A stretch of DNA of 64,000 bases from contig CANTFL010000310.1 of assembly GCA_947650285.1 (NCBI GenBank), positions 26,987 to 90,986 on the forward strand, read 5' to 3'. Origin of the DNA: Hyaloperonospora brassicae (lineage: Eukaryota; Oomycota; Peronosporomycetes; Peronosporales; Peronosporaceae). The translations under genes and the position numbers were made by a program. Positions 31,551-43,040 of the stretch are shown here, piece after piece (within the stretch, counting starts at the first letter, position 1; every line of letters begins with the position of its first letter). The notes beneath the pieces were generated by a model, which was not told the origin of the DNA, ran no database searches, and saw nothing but the letters and a program-made list of their open reading frames with translations.

Positions 31551-32480
31551 TCCATTGATTGTGGACCCTCGACATCTTGTCGTCCGAAGGATAGTAGTAA
31601 AATAGTTTGACTGCATCCTACTCGAGGCAGAAGTCTTATTAGTCAACCACGTGTAGTTTTTGCTCCAGCGAATTTATTTCGAGGTGGAACAGATGGATCT
31701 TGACAAGGTCTTTCTAAAGACCCTGCATTTTAAATTTAAATGGATTTGTGTAAATAAACATGGTTGGTCTATTATGCAGCTCGAAAGTTAGCTTAAGTTC
31801 GAATCGGGGCATGCGAATCAACCTAACTCTGCCAGAGGTTTAGATGTTTGCATAAAGATCCGGTAAATCTCGCAACGGATCCTTTATAAGAGGGGTCCTA
31901 GAAGTCTTGGACGACCTAATTTCACATGTGTCGTGAAGCTGGACATAATATACAATGTTTGGCCCGTCCAGATGGTTGTGACGAAACAAATGCGACTTGT
32001 AATTGGTCTTCGGCGATGCGACCAGCCTGTATGAATCCGTTCAACGCGAATATTATCCATCGAGGGCGTATTTATCGATTTCCTTGTACTGAACGATCTT
32101 AATCTTTACTATTGTAGGTGTACGTGCGTGCGTCGACCCGACAAAAGCAAAGTGATGTGGCTGTTGTCAAAACACATTTAATAGTAGAGCAACCTCATGG
32201 TATGGAAGGTGTTTATTTCTCTGCCACGTATCAATCGTATTCTATATAGGTTTATATAACACGGTATTTTCTCACTTTGTGTTTAGTGAACAACATGATA
32301 TTTATAGTAAAGGTTCGCCATCAGTCGCACCCTTTGTTCGACCGGAGTCCATTATATGTCACTTAAACGGGTGAAGCCTTTACGTGTGGCATGTAAGCTA
32401 TGTTCTTCATCATCCCGTATGTTCATGAAGTATATAGTTGACGTGGTCGTTGTACAGACCACGAAGAGCTTCAATATCTA
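31551..32480 (-). pseudogene. Ancient gag relic in the spacer
   Basis: On the minus strand this aligns patchily with the gag of copy C: GTCCATTGATTGTGGACC near 31550, GTGGAACAGATGG near 31690 and ACGGGTGAAGCCTTTACGTGTG near 32365, in the correct order. No frame is open. The 5' end near 32480 resembles the boundary of gag leader and LTR. It is the oldest gypsy copy in the window. Confidence 0.6.
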
Positions 32481-32775
32481 ACGGTGCGCAAAATTCTTAT
32501 ACTGCCACCATGCAAGCTATCAACACTAACAAATACTTGTAACCTCAAAACGTCACGAAACCGATACTTGTAGGATTTATAAAAAATGTTATCAAAGATG
32601 TGGTTATGAGATCATATAAAAATACGACTAACCGCAATTGCTAAAAATTTAAATAAGATTGTGATAGGTCACGAACGCTATGGGGGACTGACTATCAATG
32701 AGACCTATCGTGGAAGATACTGGCCATCGAAGATGCTTAACGGTATCAGGGCAGGGGTACAAAGTGACGTTTATC

Positions 32776-32855
32776 GGATGTGACCAGCGGTCACGATCAT
32801 TGGTGGTGACCCGCGTTCACGGTTATCGGGATTGACCATCGGTCACGGTCATCAG
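32776..32855. repeat. Imperfect tandem repeat, about 26-29 bp, three units
   Basis: Each unit contains TGACC-x3-GGTCACG-x-TCAT or a close variant, so each is itself a partial palindrome (TGACC/GGTCA). Confidence 0.55.
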
Positions 32856-33615
32856 GTAGTTCAAGGGCTCGTTCAGCAAGAATGCACCGCGTTGTTCTGT
32901 TAAAGTGATGGTGGAAGGCAAACTAAGTCACAGAAATGGGATAAAGGAAGGCGGAAGCGTACGTCAATCCGCTAGTAGATTTATTTCCAATCGGTATTCA
33001 TTTTCTACAAATTATACGCGTCAGCACCCTTGCCATTTAAAATACAGTGGCCACACGACGTATTAGGTATATTGTGCAAGTTTTTGTTACAAGTTTGTCG
33101 GTATAATAGTTAGCCAGGGGAAAAGAATGATCATTCGAATTAACCCGTGATCAAAAGCGTCACACATCTAACGCAAGCACTTTGTTCGGCTCAAGTTCTC
33201 AGATAAAAAAGTGGATCCAGTATCTACATTGGGTCAAGGCGACCTCAAGGAAGGTCAGGGCTACCAATGAAGCTCGTTTTGATCAATCTCTGGTCGTAAG
33301 GAGAATTCCCTCGTGACTACACCAAGCCTCCCCTAAATTAATTGATAAAGACAACGACTTTAAGCCAACCAGAATAGTGTGACGCTTCCGCTGAGGGGTG
33401 CAAATAGTTATAAGGAACAAGAAAAGAAAAATGATCCGGGGCACCCCCTCTTTCATTGTCCGGGCAATAGTGAAGGTTTGGTAGCGCATCACTCTTATTT
33501 CAATACACATCACTACAAAGACTAAGATATTAATTCGCGCGGCAGACGCATTTTAGCCCTTCGCCGGTGGCCTTGCCAGTGACGTAATCAATCGAGGAGT
33601 GGATATTACGATATA
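32856..33615. other. Spacer DNA without recognisable gene
   Basis: About 760 bp. Small ORFs look random; nothing can be named. Confidence 0.5.
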
Positions 33616-34053
33616 TGTAACGGGGTAAGCCCGTTACATAAAAGTTGGTGCGAAATTACCAATTTTTGGATATTATTTAATTTAGATTTAACCCAAATCA
33701 ACGTTGCTCGAAAAAGTTGACGTTGTCTGAATATTAATTCCCAAGGGTAATATTCGTGGGTGCTCCACTTGGTTGATGTACACGTTATATCAACCAGATT
33801 AACCACCGATCGCTGCTAGACGCGCGCACTAGGTGGTGAGCACGAGTCCCACATAAGAGACGGTAGTTTAATATAGTTTGAACAAGTCCAAGATGTTTTC
33901 GATAGGAAAGCGTAACCATATAAAATACCAGTTCTACACTTTCCTTAGACGAAAGTCTTCGGATTCCGATATTTGATTGCGCTTCCTCGCACGTGTACGT
34001 CACGTCGGGTGCACCTCGCCTTGTGTCGTTCGAAAAAGGTATGCCTCGATACA
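33616..34053 (+). repeat. 5' LTR of copy D
   Basis: It aligns with 41361-41801. The last 30 bases are altered: the U5 hairpin is disrupted (TGTGTCGTTCGAAAAAGG) and the end reads CGATACA. Confidence 0.92.
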
Positions 34054-34101
34054 CCTGGTAGCACTTTGTAGTCCTTCCAGCGACCGCTCATCTTATTCAA
34101 C

Positions 34102-35252
34102 ATGAACATGTTGGTTATGTAAGATGGATTTAATGTCACACGTGAAAGCTTCGCCCGTTTGTGTGGTCTCGAATGGGCCGCGGTAGGGCGAATGAGCTCT
34201 ACCGTGGGCGACATTAGCGTTACCGTTATGTTAGAATCTCTAGACAGAGACCAACAACATGCCGCTATCGCCAGATTCATTCAACCTGAACTTGACGCCG
34301 AACGGGAGAAAGTAGCCTTGCTTCACCAAAAAGGCTCTCAACAGGCCGAGCAGTTGAGAGAACTCGGTGCTCAACAGACGGAGCTGTTGAGACAGCAGCA
34401 ATTCCATCTGCTGTGGGCGGGACGGCGCATGCGCGTCGTCCCGAGGTCATGAAGGTTGACATCTCCTAGTACAGTGGAGTACCGGAGGACTCCCTGTTAC
34501 TATGGTTTGTCGAACTCGACAGAGCCCTAAGGGCTCGTCGCGTCGAAGATAAGCAAATGAAACTCACATTTGCTCAGACCCATTTGGCAGGGCGTGCCAA
34601 AACTGGGGCCTTAGGGCTCGAGAGTACCGACCCAAACGTGTTTAGGTCGCTAGATGACTTCAAGTCCCGGCTCAAACGTACGTTTGATCCGCCAAGATCA
34701 GAGTTCAAGGCTAGATCAGAGCTCCTGAAACTCAATCAGGGTAAGCGTGATGTGCACGCTTACGCCCAACATATGCGATTCCTCGCGAGTAGTATAACTA
34801 CCAACCCGGTTCATGAACACACGTTGATTACTGTGTTCGTGCAAGGGTTCGCAGATGGTCCTGTCAGGAACCACCTGTTCCGCCTAGATCTAAATACTCT
34901 AGAAGATGCCATCTCAGCATCGGAACAGGAAGACTTTGGCATGTGAAAGGATCATGCTAGATCGAGCTCTTATCGTCCACCGAGACGACAAGAGACCGGA
35001 GGTCCAGAACCAATGGACCTCTGTTACGTTGAGAGCGAGAGACCTCGATCTTCAAACAACAAGCGACTGAAGAAGTGCAATTGCTGCCAGAAGTTAGGCC
35101 ACTACGCTTACGAGTGTATTGCCCCTCTCCCAGTACCTAGCAGTACTGAGCAAAATGCCGACCATTCGCCAAAAAGGACAATGGGCGCGGGTCCGTTGCT
35201 GTTGCGAAACCGCAACAGCGAGGCGGACCATAAAAATGGACGGGGTCAGTAG
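34102..35252 (+). pseudogene. gag: gag of copy D
   Basis: The start Met-Asn-Met is at 34102, with TAA at 34120. The helical region covers 34159-34452 and the capsid-like core 34557-34946, including His-Ala-Tyr-Ala-Gln where A and E have a stop. The CCHC knuckle is intact at 35076-35117. The tail ends at TAG 35250, earlier than in copy C because of the shorter A-run near 35232. Confidence 0.87.
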
Positions 35253-35339
35253 GGGCGGAGCGCCCTACCGATCCAGCAACCTCAAGATAATTTGCAAATC
35301 TATTGACGAAAGTTGCTCCAGATACACAATCAGTGTGTG

Positions 35340-35689
35340 TCGTTGCACCTGGTGATGAGATTTCACTCATCACCTTGAAGTTGGAAGTGACAAAAGATAT
35401 GTCACTTCGTGCTCTGGTTGACTGTAGGGCGTCGAATAACTTTATTCGTCGCCAGTAATTGGACGATCGTAGGCTCAAGTTCGTTGAGCGCGACATCCCT
35501 CTCACAAGGATGACGGTTTGCCTTGCTACAGGCGCATCGATTACCGTAAAGAAAAGTGTAGTAGGAATTCACTACACGTTAGAGGTCGAACAGTACAAGG
35601 ATGATTTCATCGTACTAGATTTGGATGACAAATTTGATGTCATCTTGGAATTACCTTGGATCAGAAGTTTTGAGCCAAGAGTGAGCTAG
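35340..35689 (+). pseudogene. pro: Protease of copy D
   Basis: The Leu-Val-Asp-Cys-Arg-Ala-Ser line at 35414-35434 has Arg in place of the Gly next to the catalytic Asp. TAA at 35458 splits the domain. The second half (35459-35689) runs through Leu-Glu-Leu-Pro-Trp to a TAG. Confidence 0.85.
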
Positions 35690-36229
35690 CAGCATCTATC
35701 CGTGAAGATTCCTGCTGCTTGTTCATCCGATGGCCATCGGATGAACGTCATGGAGCGTCCCCAAGCGTGTGGATGTACTGCGAGCGATTGCGATGGCCTC
35801 ACTTGCGGTACGGTCGATAGTACGACTGCACAAGACCACAGTGTAGATGAACACCAAACTGTGGAGCAAGCTCCCGGCGGCTGTACAGTGGTAAATGCTG
35901 CGCCGAAGGTCCACCACTCGAATATGTCGAGTGGATCGGGACGTGGATGCTTGCCTAGCGGGCAACTTCCTAGATAAAAGAAAACTGTTGCCACCAGAAG
36001 GCAACATGGTCATTCTAGGTCGACTGGAGAGTCGATCGTAGATGATCAGTCCCTGTCTGTGGTTGCACAGCCACAGTCAGAAGACGTAGAGGGAATAAGT
36101 CCCCGCGTTCAAAAGGAAGAACTTTCTCTCGAGATACATGTTGAGAGAACAGGCTCTCAACAAGATGTGGAAACAAGTTCCCAGGAAGAAACCGAGACGT
36201 TGAACGTCTTGGTCGATGACTGATCAATC

Positions 36230-38027
36230 GTAGGTGCTTATACGCTTGATCTGATTGTGCCTCCGAAGTTAACTTCGGAGATAACTCAATTGCCAGTGCT
36301 AGAACCGAAACGGTTCTTGCGTGATCTGCGTAGTGGCAAAGTCAAGCAGATCAGCATACTCGTCACAGAGGATGAGGATGTGGCCGATATTCGGTCGGCA
36401 ACAGTATTTGCTGAGAACGAACGGGTTCTCAGCAGCACATCGATGGAATAAAGTGTCATCGATGAGAAGACTCGGATTGAGCGATACACGTCTCAATCCT
36501 GGGAGTCACTTCAGGCAAATCCTTTGTATAAGAATTTGATCGAATTCAAGGACGTATTCCCTGAATCCGTTCCTTGCAAGTTGACTAAGAACAAAGGCAC
36601 TCGACACGAGATCGAGCTCAAACCGGGCTCGAAGTACTGTGTAATAAAGCAGTGGCCACTGCCTCGTGAACAAGTACTAGCGATCGACAAGTTCTTGGCC
36701 GATCGCTTTGCAGCGGTTCATGAGAGGAAATCAACTTCTTCTCACAGCTCTCCGACCTTCTGTGTGCGAAAAGCTACAGGAGGGGGCGGATAGTGCACGC
36801 ATTCAACAAGTTGAATTCTGCAACGGTACCGGCTCAGACGCCGATACCAAGAAAGGACGTAATCATAGATGGTATGTCAAAGAGTACCATCTTTTCGTCC
36901 ATGGATCTGATGGACGGATTCTATCTGATCCTTATGCGTGATCGGGATATCCCGTTCACGGCAGTGAGCACCCAGAGCGGTATGATGTGGGAATGCTGGT
37001 GATGCCACAGGGGCTGAGTAATGCCCCTGCTACTTTCAACAGATGTGTTACATATCTGTTGATACCGGTGCGAGACGTCGCACCAAGTTACTTCGACGAT
37101 GTGTTCGTCTGCATCCGGTCTATGAACGGAAAGACGGACGTAGAGGTTCAAAGAATACACGTTCGTCGGGTACTTTATCTTATGCGCAAACATAAGTTAT
37201 ATGCAAACCTCAAGAAGTGTATATTCGCGGCAAGCAAAATACCACTTCTTGGTTGCATAGTGGGTAAACACGGTGTACGCCCTGATCCCGAACAAATCAA
37301 GGCGATTATCGGCTGGCCAGTACCAGTCGATGTCAAGGGACTTCGAAAGTTCCTTGGGCTAGCGGCGAACTCACATGAGTACTCGCGCAACTATGCCGAA
37401 ATGACTGTGCATCTTTTTCGGTTACAAAATCAAAATGTGAAGTGGTCATGGAACGCTGAATGCCAGCGTTCCTCTGAAGGTATCAAGCAGAGCTTAATGA
37501 AATCGCCCATACTAGCGATTGCAGATCAAGACAGACCGTTTCATGTGGTCTGCGACGCCAGCGATTTTGTGATCGGCTGTGCGTTGATGCAATTTGACGC
37601 AGATGGCGCAGGGCGCGTCGTCTGTTATCAATCGCGTCAGCTGCAAGCATATGAGCGTAATTATTCAGTGCATGACAGGGAACTCCTCGCCATGATATAT
37701 GATTTGGCAAAGTCTCGCATCTATCTCTTGGGAGATCGACCGTTCGTTGTCTATACGGACCATGCGTCATTACGCACGGCCGTAAACAGCCCACACCTCT
37801 CGCAGCGCAAGGCGAGTTGGCTGTCTTTCTTCGCGGAGTACAACTTCTCCGTGGAGCATAAGCCGGGACAACTCAATGTCGTCGCTGATGCGCTCTCGCC
37901 CCAACCCGATTTCGAGTCGGACGCGCAATCCAACAGTGAGGATAACCCCACTGTTTCAACACTTACGGTCAGTGTTCCATCGTCAAGTTTACTCGACGAT
38001 GTGCGGAAACCCTACACAGAAGATTAG
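36230..38027 (+). pseudogene. pol: RT and RNase H of copy D
   Basis: The linker and fingers (36257-36793) end at the shared frameshift (36778-36788). Palm fragments follow, and then one 346-codon frame 36987-38027 with YFDD at 37089-37100, connection, RNase H (Cys-Asp-Ala-Ser-Asp near 37550) and the Val-Ala-Asp-Ala-Leu segment. Copy D has Ile where copy C has Phe in the connection (Ala-Ile-Ile-Gly-Trp). Confidence 0.93.
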
Positions 38028-38149
38028 GATCTTCTGCTATGGATGGATCATCTAGTGAATCCAACCCGTAAATCTCTGAAAGTTTTACCGGTTTTGTACC
38101 GATCCTCGTCGGATCGGTATAAAACACGCAACGGGCTGTTATAAATTCA

Positions 38150-39500
38150 GCCGTTGACGGCGACACGCCTCGTGTCGTCGTTCCCGCTCCTAATAATCTG
38201 CGCTTGCGCATCATATGTGAGTGTCACGATGCCCCAACAGGCAGCCATCGGGGTAAAGAAAAGCCTTACCTTACGTGTAGTCGTGACTTTTACTGGCCCC
38301 GCCAGTATCAGTTTACCCGCAAGTACGTACGAGCTTGCGAGGTTTATCAACGAGTGAAGCCCAGTCCTTCACCCCGTGCACCTCTACAGCCTCTGCCGGT
38401 CCCGGCATAGTGCTGGCAGTCCATCTACATGGACTTCGTCTTCGATTTTCCCGAAGACGCTCACAAGAATAATGGTATTCTTGGCTTCGTGAATTGTTTC
38501 AGCAAGATGGTACATCTTGCTGCTGTACCCGAGTCCATCACGGCACAAGAGGGTGCTCGTGTCTTTATCGACACGATCTTTCGACTTCACGGATTACCCC
38601 GTGAACTCGTTTCCGACCGTGACCCTCGGTTCACGGCGGACTTCTGGCAATCCGTGTTCCGTTCACTCGGAACACGGTTAAAGATGTCGACATCTGACCA
38701 TCCCGAAACAGATGGTCAGACAGAACGTGCTAATCGCGTCCTCGAAGAGATACTTCGGGGATACATTCACTCGTTTCAAGTTGGATCAAATTCCTACCCA
38801 TAGTGGTATTCGCCTTCAATAATTCGGTACATGCTTCTACGCAAAACACACCATTCTTCGTGAATGGCTTACGCCATCCACGCCTGCCCGCCCTTTTAAA
38901 ATGTGACTCTTTGATAAGGGGGAGGGACTCGCTCGAGTAAATACCGTTCTGGCTCTTGCTCAGCACGTGCCGACGCTAACGTCGACATCGATAAAGAAAA
39001 TCATCTTAATAATAGCGGCAACGCTATTACTGACTTAGATAATGACGACGATGCTGTTATTTTCATCATCGCCAACGACTATCCCAGCAAAGATGACACC
39101 GTCCTCGCTGATGAACAGAAAGAGGAAAACACTCTTTCTGTAGTTCGCACAAGGCGAACTGAACAAAACAACGCCGAGTCAGCAGAAGGATTTCTGCTGG
39201 CTCGCGAAGCAGTGGTTCGTTTCGTACAGGATTCCATCGCTTACGCGGTGGACCGTCAGAAACGAAACGCTGACAAGAATGGAAGGGCAAATGTGCTTTC
39301 ATTTAAAGTTAAGTGACCGAGTACTACTGTCTACGGTAAACCTACCTAGACACGTAGTGACCAACGTGGGCAGCAGTAAATTACTGCCCAAGTTTATCGG
39401 TCCCTTTCGTGTGCTGCGCCGACAAGGCAACGCATACACGATCGAACTGCCACGTAGGATGCGCACGCTTGCAGCGTTTTATGTAAGGCGTCTCCGCTCG
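38150..39500 (+). pseudogene. int: Integrase of copy D
   Basis: The zinc finger lies at 38204-38410. The core 38429-38803 has all three acidic positions (Asp in Met-Asp-Phe, Asp in Ser-Asp-Arg-Asp, Glu in Gln-Thr-Glu-Arg). The acidic spacer is near 38990-39060 and the GPF/Y module (Gly-Pro-Phe-Arg-Val) near 39400. TAG after the finger, TAG after the core and TGA near 39316 break it. Confidence 0.9.
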
Positions 39501-41268
39501 TACTGTCAGTACGAGCCCTCTTCTTACGGTAAAGGTAGCCCCCACGTTCAAGAACTTCCATCAGGATCTTGCGTTCGCGCTCCAGACGTTCTACCGGGTC
39601 GCGCAGCAAAGAGATCTCCAAATTGGAACGAAGGGCATCTCCGCGAGCTGTCGCCTGCTCACCAACGAGGGAGCGGACGTCGCGCTCGACCTGCATCTGC
39701 TCGACCGCATACTCAGCGCGGTCCTTCGCATGGTCCGTCTCGTGTTCTTTGCGGTGCTTCCGCAAATAATCAGTCAGACGTAACGCCTGTCCCTCTCGTG
39801 CCTAAATCATCGCGCAATTCAACAATTTCGCGATCCATCTCGCACGGGTCGAGATGGTGAGCAGAACTATCTGGAGGAGGTCTTTCCTCCTCCTCCTCCA
39901 CATCCCTTAATTGACTCCCACGGTAATCAACGCTTTCTAGTGGAGCGTATCTTAAAATACCGTGACGATTCAGAATCAAGGACGAGAAACCTCGTACAGT
40001 AGCGGGGGTATACACCCTCTTGGAATAGCTGGGAGCGGGGCTCCCAGGTGATGTTGGATTTGCCCAGTCTCGTCTAGAACTACAACGAAATACACTTTGA
40101 TGGAGGGCCATCGTCGTACGAACGTCCAACACGCTTGTAAATAGATTGTAAGTTATCAATCCCTTGAAGCATCTCGGACGAGATACTCGCCCTCCAGTAA
40201 GGTTGATTAGGGCGGTACGCTTCCTTAGGGGCGCGAACTGAGTTGTCAACACAACTTAGACATTTCTCTCCGCACGAAAGGCAAGGTTAATCTGCCTCTC
40301 GAGACAAACGGTGCAAAATGTACCGTGCACCGGTTGGCGACTTCGGTTCAAATTAGTTGCGAGCAACAACAAGTTTTCCAGCCAAGCTTGACGTCCAACA
40401 TTCTCAATGTTGCCGATATACGAATATCACGCTTGCACCAAAGAGAGCTCGTCTCTCTTATGATTGCCGCGGATACGTCGATGTTTAAAGAAAACATTGA
40501 TGTATTATTGATGCTCAGTGCGATAATTTATCGCACTGGAGTCAGGACCATGGATCCTTCACGAGTTAAAAAGTGGGATTCGACAAGTCCCTGTGGTTAC
40601 CACTCTATCAACTCTCCCACGGAAGGAACCCATTGATTGTTATAAGAAGCATATCATAGTGCGTTACTATCCTGCTCCTCTTGCGTGGTGCCAACATAAG
40701 TACCGGCACCACCATCGCCGCAATACCTCGAGATACTGCGACTATGGCTACGATGTCTCCACAAAGAGTCATCGACATCGTCATGAGGATGTACGTCCTC
40801 ATGTTGAACACTCGCCTCGTACGAATACGAGTGGACCAGTTCGATCCCGGTGACAAGTCCCCAAAATCGCCGGATGAACCGAACAACTCATGCCGCAATT
40901 CTGGATCGAGACTGCCGCGAGGCGCAGCAGTCTTCATGTCCGCAACCAAACGGTCGGACTTTGCGGACGGTTTTCAGTCGGACGGGGAATCCAACTCGCC
41001 CGAATAGATCACTTCTATATCGGAATTACCGTCCATAGGACTACCACCCGCAGCTTCGGCTGCGGGTGAAGATGCTGCACGTGAAAGATCACGTGCACCT
41101 GCAACTATAGGTGTTGCGGGATGCTCATCAGCAGCGGCAGGCGGATAATGCCTGCTGCCGAAGCTTGGGTGTCTTACTCTCCGGCTACACGCATCCGTGC
41201 AGCCGCTTCAGGCGCGGCCTTGCTCGTCATGGGCTGCGAAGTGGGATTGAGAAGGGAAAGACCAACAA
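39394..41268 (-). pseudogene. Conserved antisense ORF of copy D
   Basis: Mirror of the copy C antisense ORF: Ala/Ser-rich start near 41000-41200, Cys module at about 40242-40367, coiled coil and Arg-Lys-Lys-Arg tail in the frame 39394-39765. Only a few residues differ from copy C (for example Leu for Phe in the coil), so it is not independent evidence. Confidence 0.62.
39880..40100 (+). pseudogene. Chromodomain of copy D
   Basis: A Pro-run is followed by Arg-Phe-Leu-Val-Glu-Arg-Ile and Arg-Gly-Tyr-Thr-Pro-Ser-Trp. A TAG replaces the first domain Trp, as in copy C. Confidence 0.75.
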
Positions 41269-41360
41269 GTGATGCTCGTCCCCAGAGCGACACGACGATA
41301 TTCACTCTTTAAAAGCAATCATATCATTCCCTATAGTGACTGATGGTTAGCGAAGAGTGA

Positions 41361-41801
41361 TGTAGCGGGTTTATCCCATTACATAAAAATTGGAGTGAAA
41401 TTACCTATTTTTGGATATTATTTATTTTAGATAACACTCAAATCAACGTTGCTCGAAAAAGGTGACGTTGTCTGAATATTAATTCCCAAGGGTAATATTC
41501 GTGGGTGCTCCACTTGGTTGATGTACGCGTTATATCAACCAGATTAACCACCGATCGCTGCTAGACGCGCGCACTAGGTGGTGAGCACGAGTCCCACATA
41601 AGAGACGGTAGTTTAATATAGTTTGAACAAGTCCAAGATGTTTTCGATAGGAAAGCGTAACCATATATAATACCAGTTCTACTCTTTCCTTAGACGAAAG
41701 TCTTCGGATTCCGATATTTGATTGCGCTTCCTCGCACGTGTACGTCACGTCGGGGGGCACCTCGCCTTGTGTCGAAACGACACAAGGTGTGCCCCGTTAC
41801 A
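41361..41801 (+). repeat. 3' LTR of copy D
   Basis: TGTAGCGGG at the start and CCCCGTTACA at the end. The U5 hairpin CCTTGTGTCG-AAA-CGACACAAGG lies at 41765-41787, 14 bases before the LTR end. Confidence 0.94.
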
Positions 41802-41840
41802 ATATCCTTCGCTAATACTGACTTTTCAACTTGTAGAAAC

Positions 41841-42119
41841 TTAGTGCAACCACACATCTTCCTGTTGGAAACCAGTGGGATTCATGGCAGACAGTGCAAC
41901 AGCATGAGTCGTATGAGATCTGGCTATAATGTTACTGGTCGGCACAAATACCTGCGGATTTTTTTTTACTTTGGAAATCGTACGATGCGTGAGAGAAAGG
42001 GTGAACAATAATTCGATAATACATTTTAGTTCTGGTTTAGCTACGTCGTGACTACTCACTTTTTGCCACTTGTTCCCTTTGAAATTCGTTTTAGTATCCC
42101 GGAGTGCACACACTGTCAC
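41841..42119 (-). CDS. Unidentified 92-codon ORF (right arm)
   Basis: This is the open version of the fragment at 22690-22968, with the frame kept by a 9-base homopolymer. There is no known motif and it may not be a gene. Confidence 0.2.
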   Translation of the reverse strand: MTVCALRDTKTNFKGNKWQKVSSHDVAKPELKCIIELLFTLSLTHRTISKVKKNPQVFVPTSNIIARSHTTHAVALSAMNPTGFQQEDVWLH

Positions 42120-42239
42120 TATACAACTTCAAGTCCTGGCAGCCAGGGCATCTAATAGGAAAGGAGTGTCCGCGTCGACAACTCCCTTCCAACAGTAGGT
42201 GAAGAAGATGGCATGTCAACTAATATGTGTATTTAGCTT

Positions 42240-42480
42240 AGATTTTCATATATCTTGATTAAATAAACACTTCGAGCATTCTTTTTTATCTCTATCATTT
42301 CCTTTACTACAGTAACACAGGTATTGTACGTAAATTTGGCCTTTGCTCTTCACCCATTCCGTGCGTCTAGCAGCAATTTGTGATTCGTCAATCGAAAATA
42401 ATGAGACATACCAATCAATGAGTGGAGCAGTGCCGAATATTACTTCTGGTAGTTATACGTACAATGTAAATTGGGCATCG
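42240..42480 (-). repeat. Decayed LTR relic (right arm)
   Basis: Mirror of 22330-22570. Confidence 0.5.
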
Positions 42481-42956
42481 ATTCGATTGACACATATCAT
42501 CACTTCGATTATAGTGTTATTTACCGAATATGGAGGATCCGACATGGAAAGAGCTTATCTTGTTACGAAGTAGGTATATGGTATTCATTTCTTACAGATA
42601 ATATCGCCAGTGCATGTTTTAACTAGTGGTGCATGAGTGCTTGACCAATTAATTCGGTGCACGTATCGATCGCGTTTTTCGTAAAGGGCCATTAGAACCT
42701 CTCTCAATTGATATCTACTAGATAATAATCCTTTTTAGTAAACCAAAAGATTCATACCCGACGATGCAAGCATGCAACCCATACGACTGTACAATCGTAA
42801 GCGGATCACGTGACATATTAACCTCTCCTGTCTAATATGCTCTACTACTAAATTTTTTATCCGCCCGATTGTATTAGCTAAAATGGGATATATTGTAGTA
42901 TCTTTTGTGTTTAGATGGAAAGACGAAGCAAACGGGCCTTATCCATACCAACAAAG

Positions 42957-43040
42957 AGAAGTGCAATTATACAGAATACTAAAAGGACGACGATTAAGAC
43001 GAGTGCAATTATACAGAATACTAAAAGGACGACGATTAAG
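42957..43040. repeat. 42-bp tandem duplication (right arm)
   Basis: Mirror of 21769-21852. Confidence 0.9.

Larger units (their letters stand above)
33616..41801 (+). mobile_element. Ty3/gypsy copy D, full length, defective
   Basis: Length is 8.19 kb with matching LTRs (33616-34053 and 41361-41801). The flanking pentamers are ATATA and ATATC, a target duplication with one mismatch. Structure is as in copy A. It carries the same lesions as copy C: TAA early in gag, DCRAS in protease, and the RT frameshift. LTRs and flanks indicate that this arm holds the original insertion. Confidence 0.95.
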
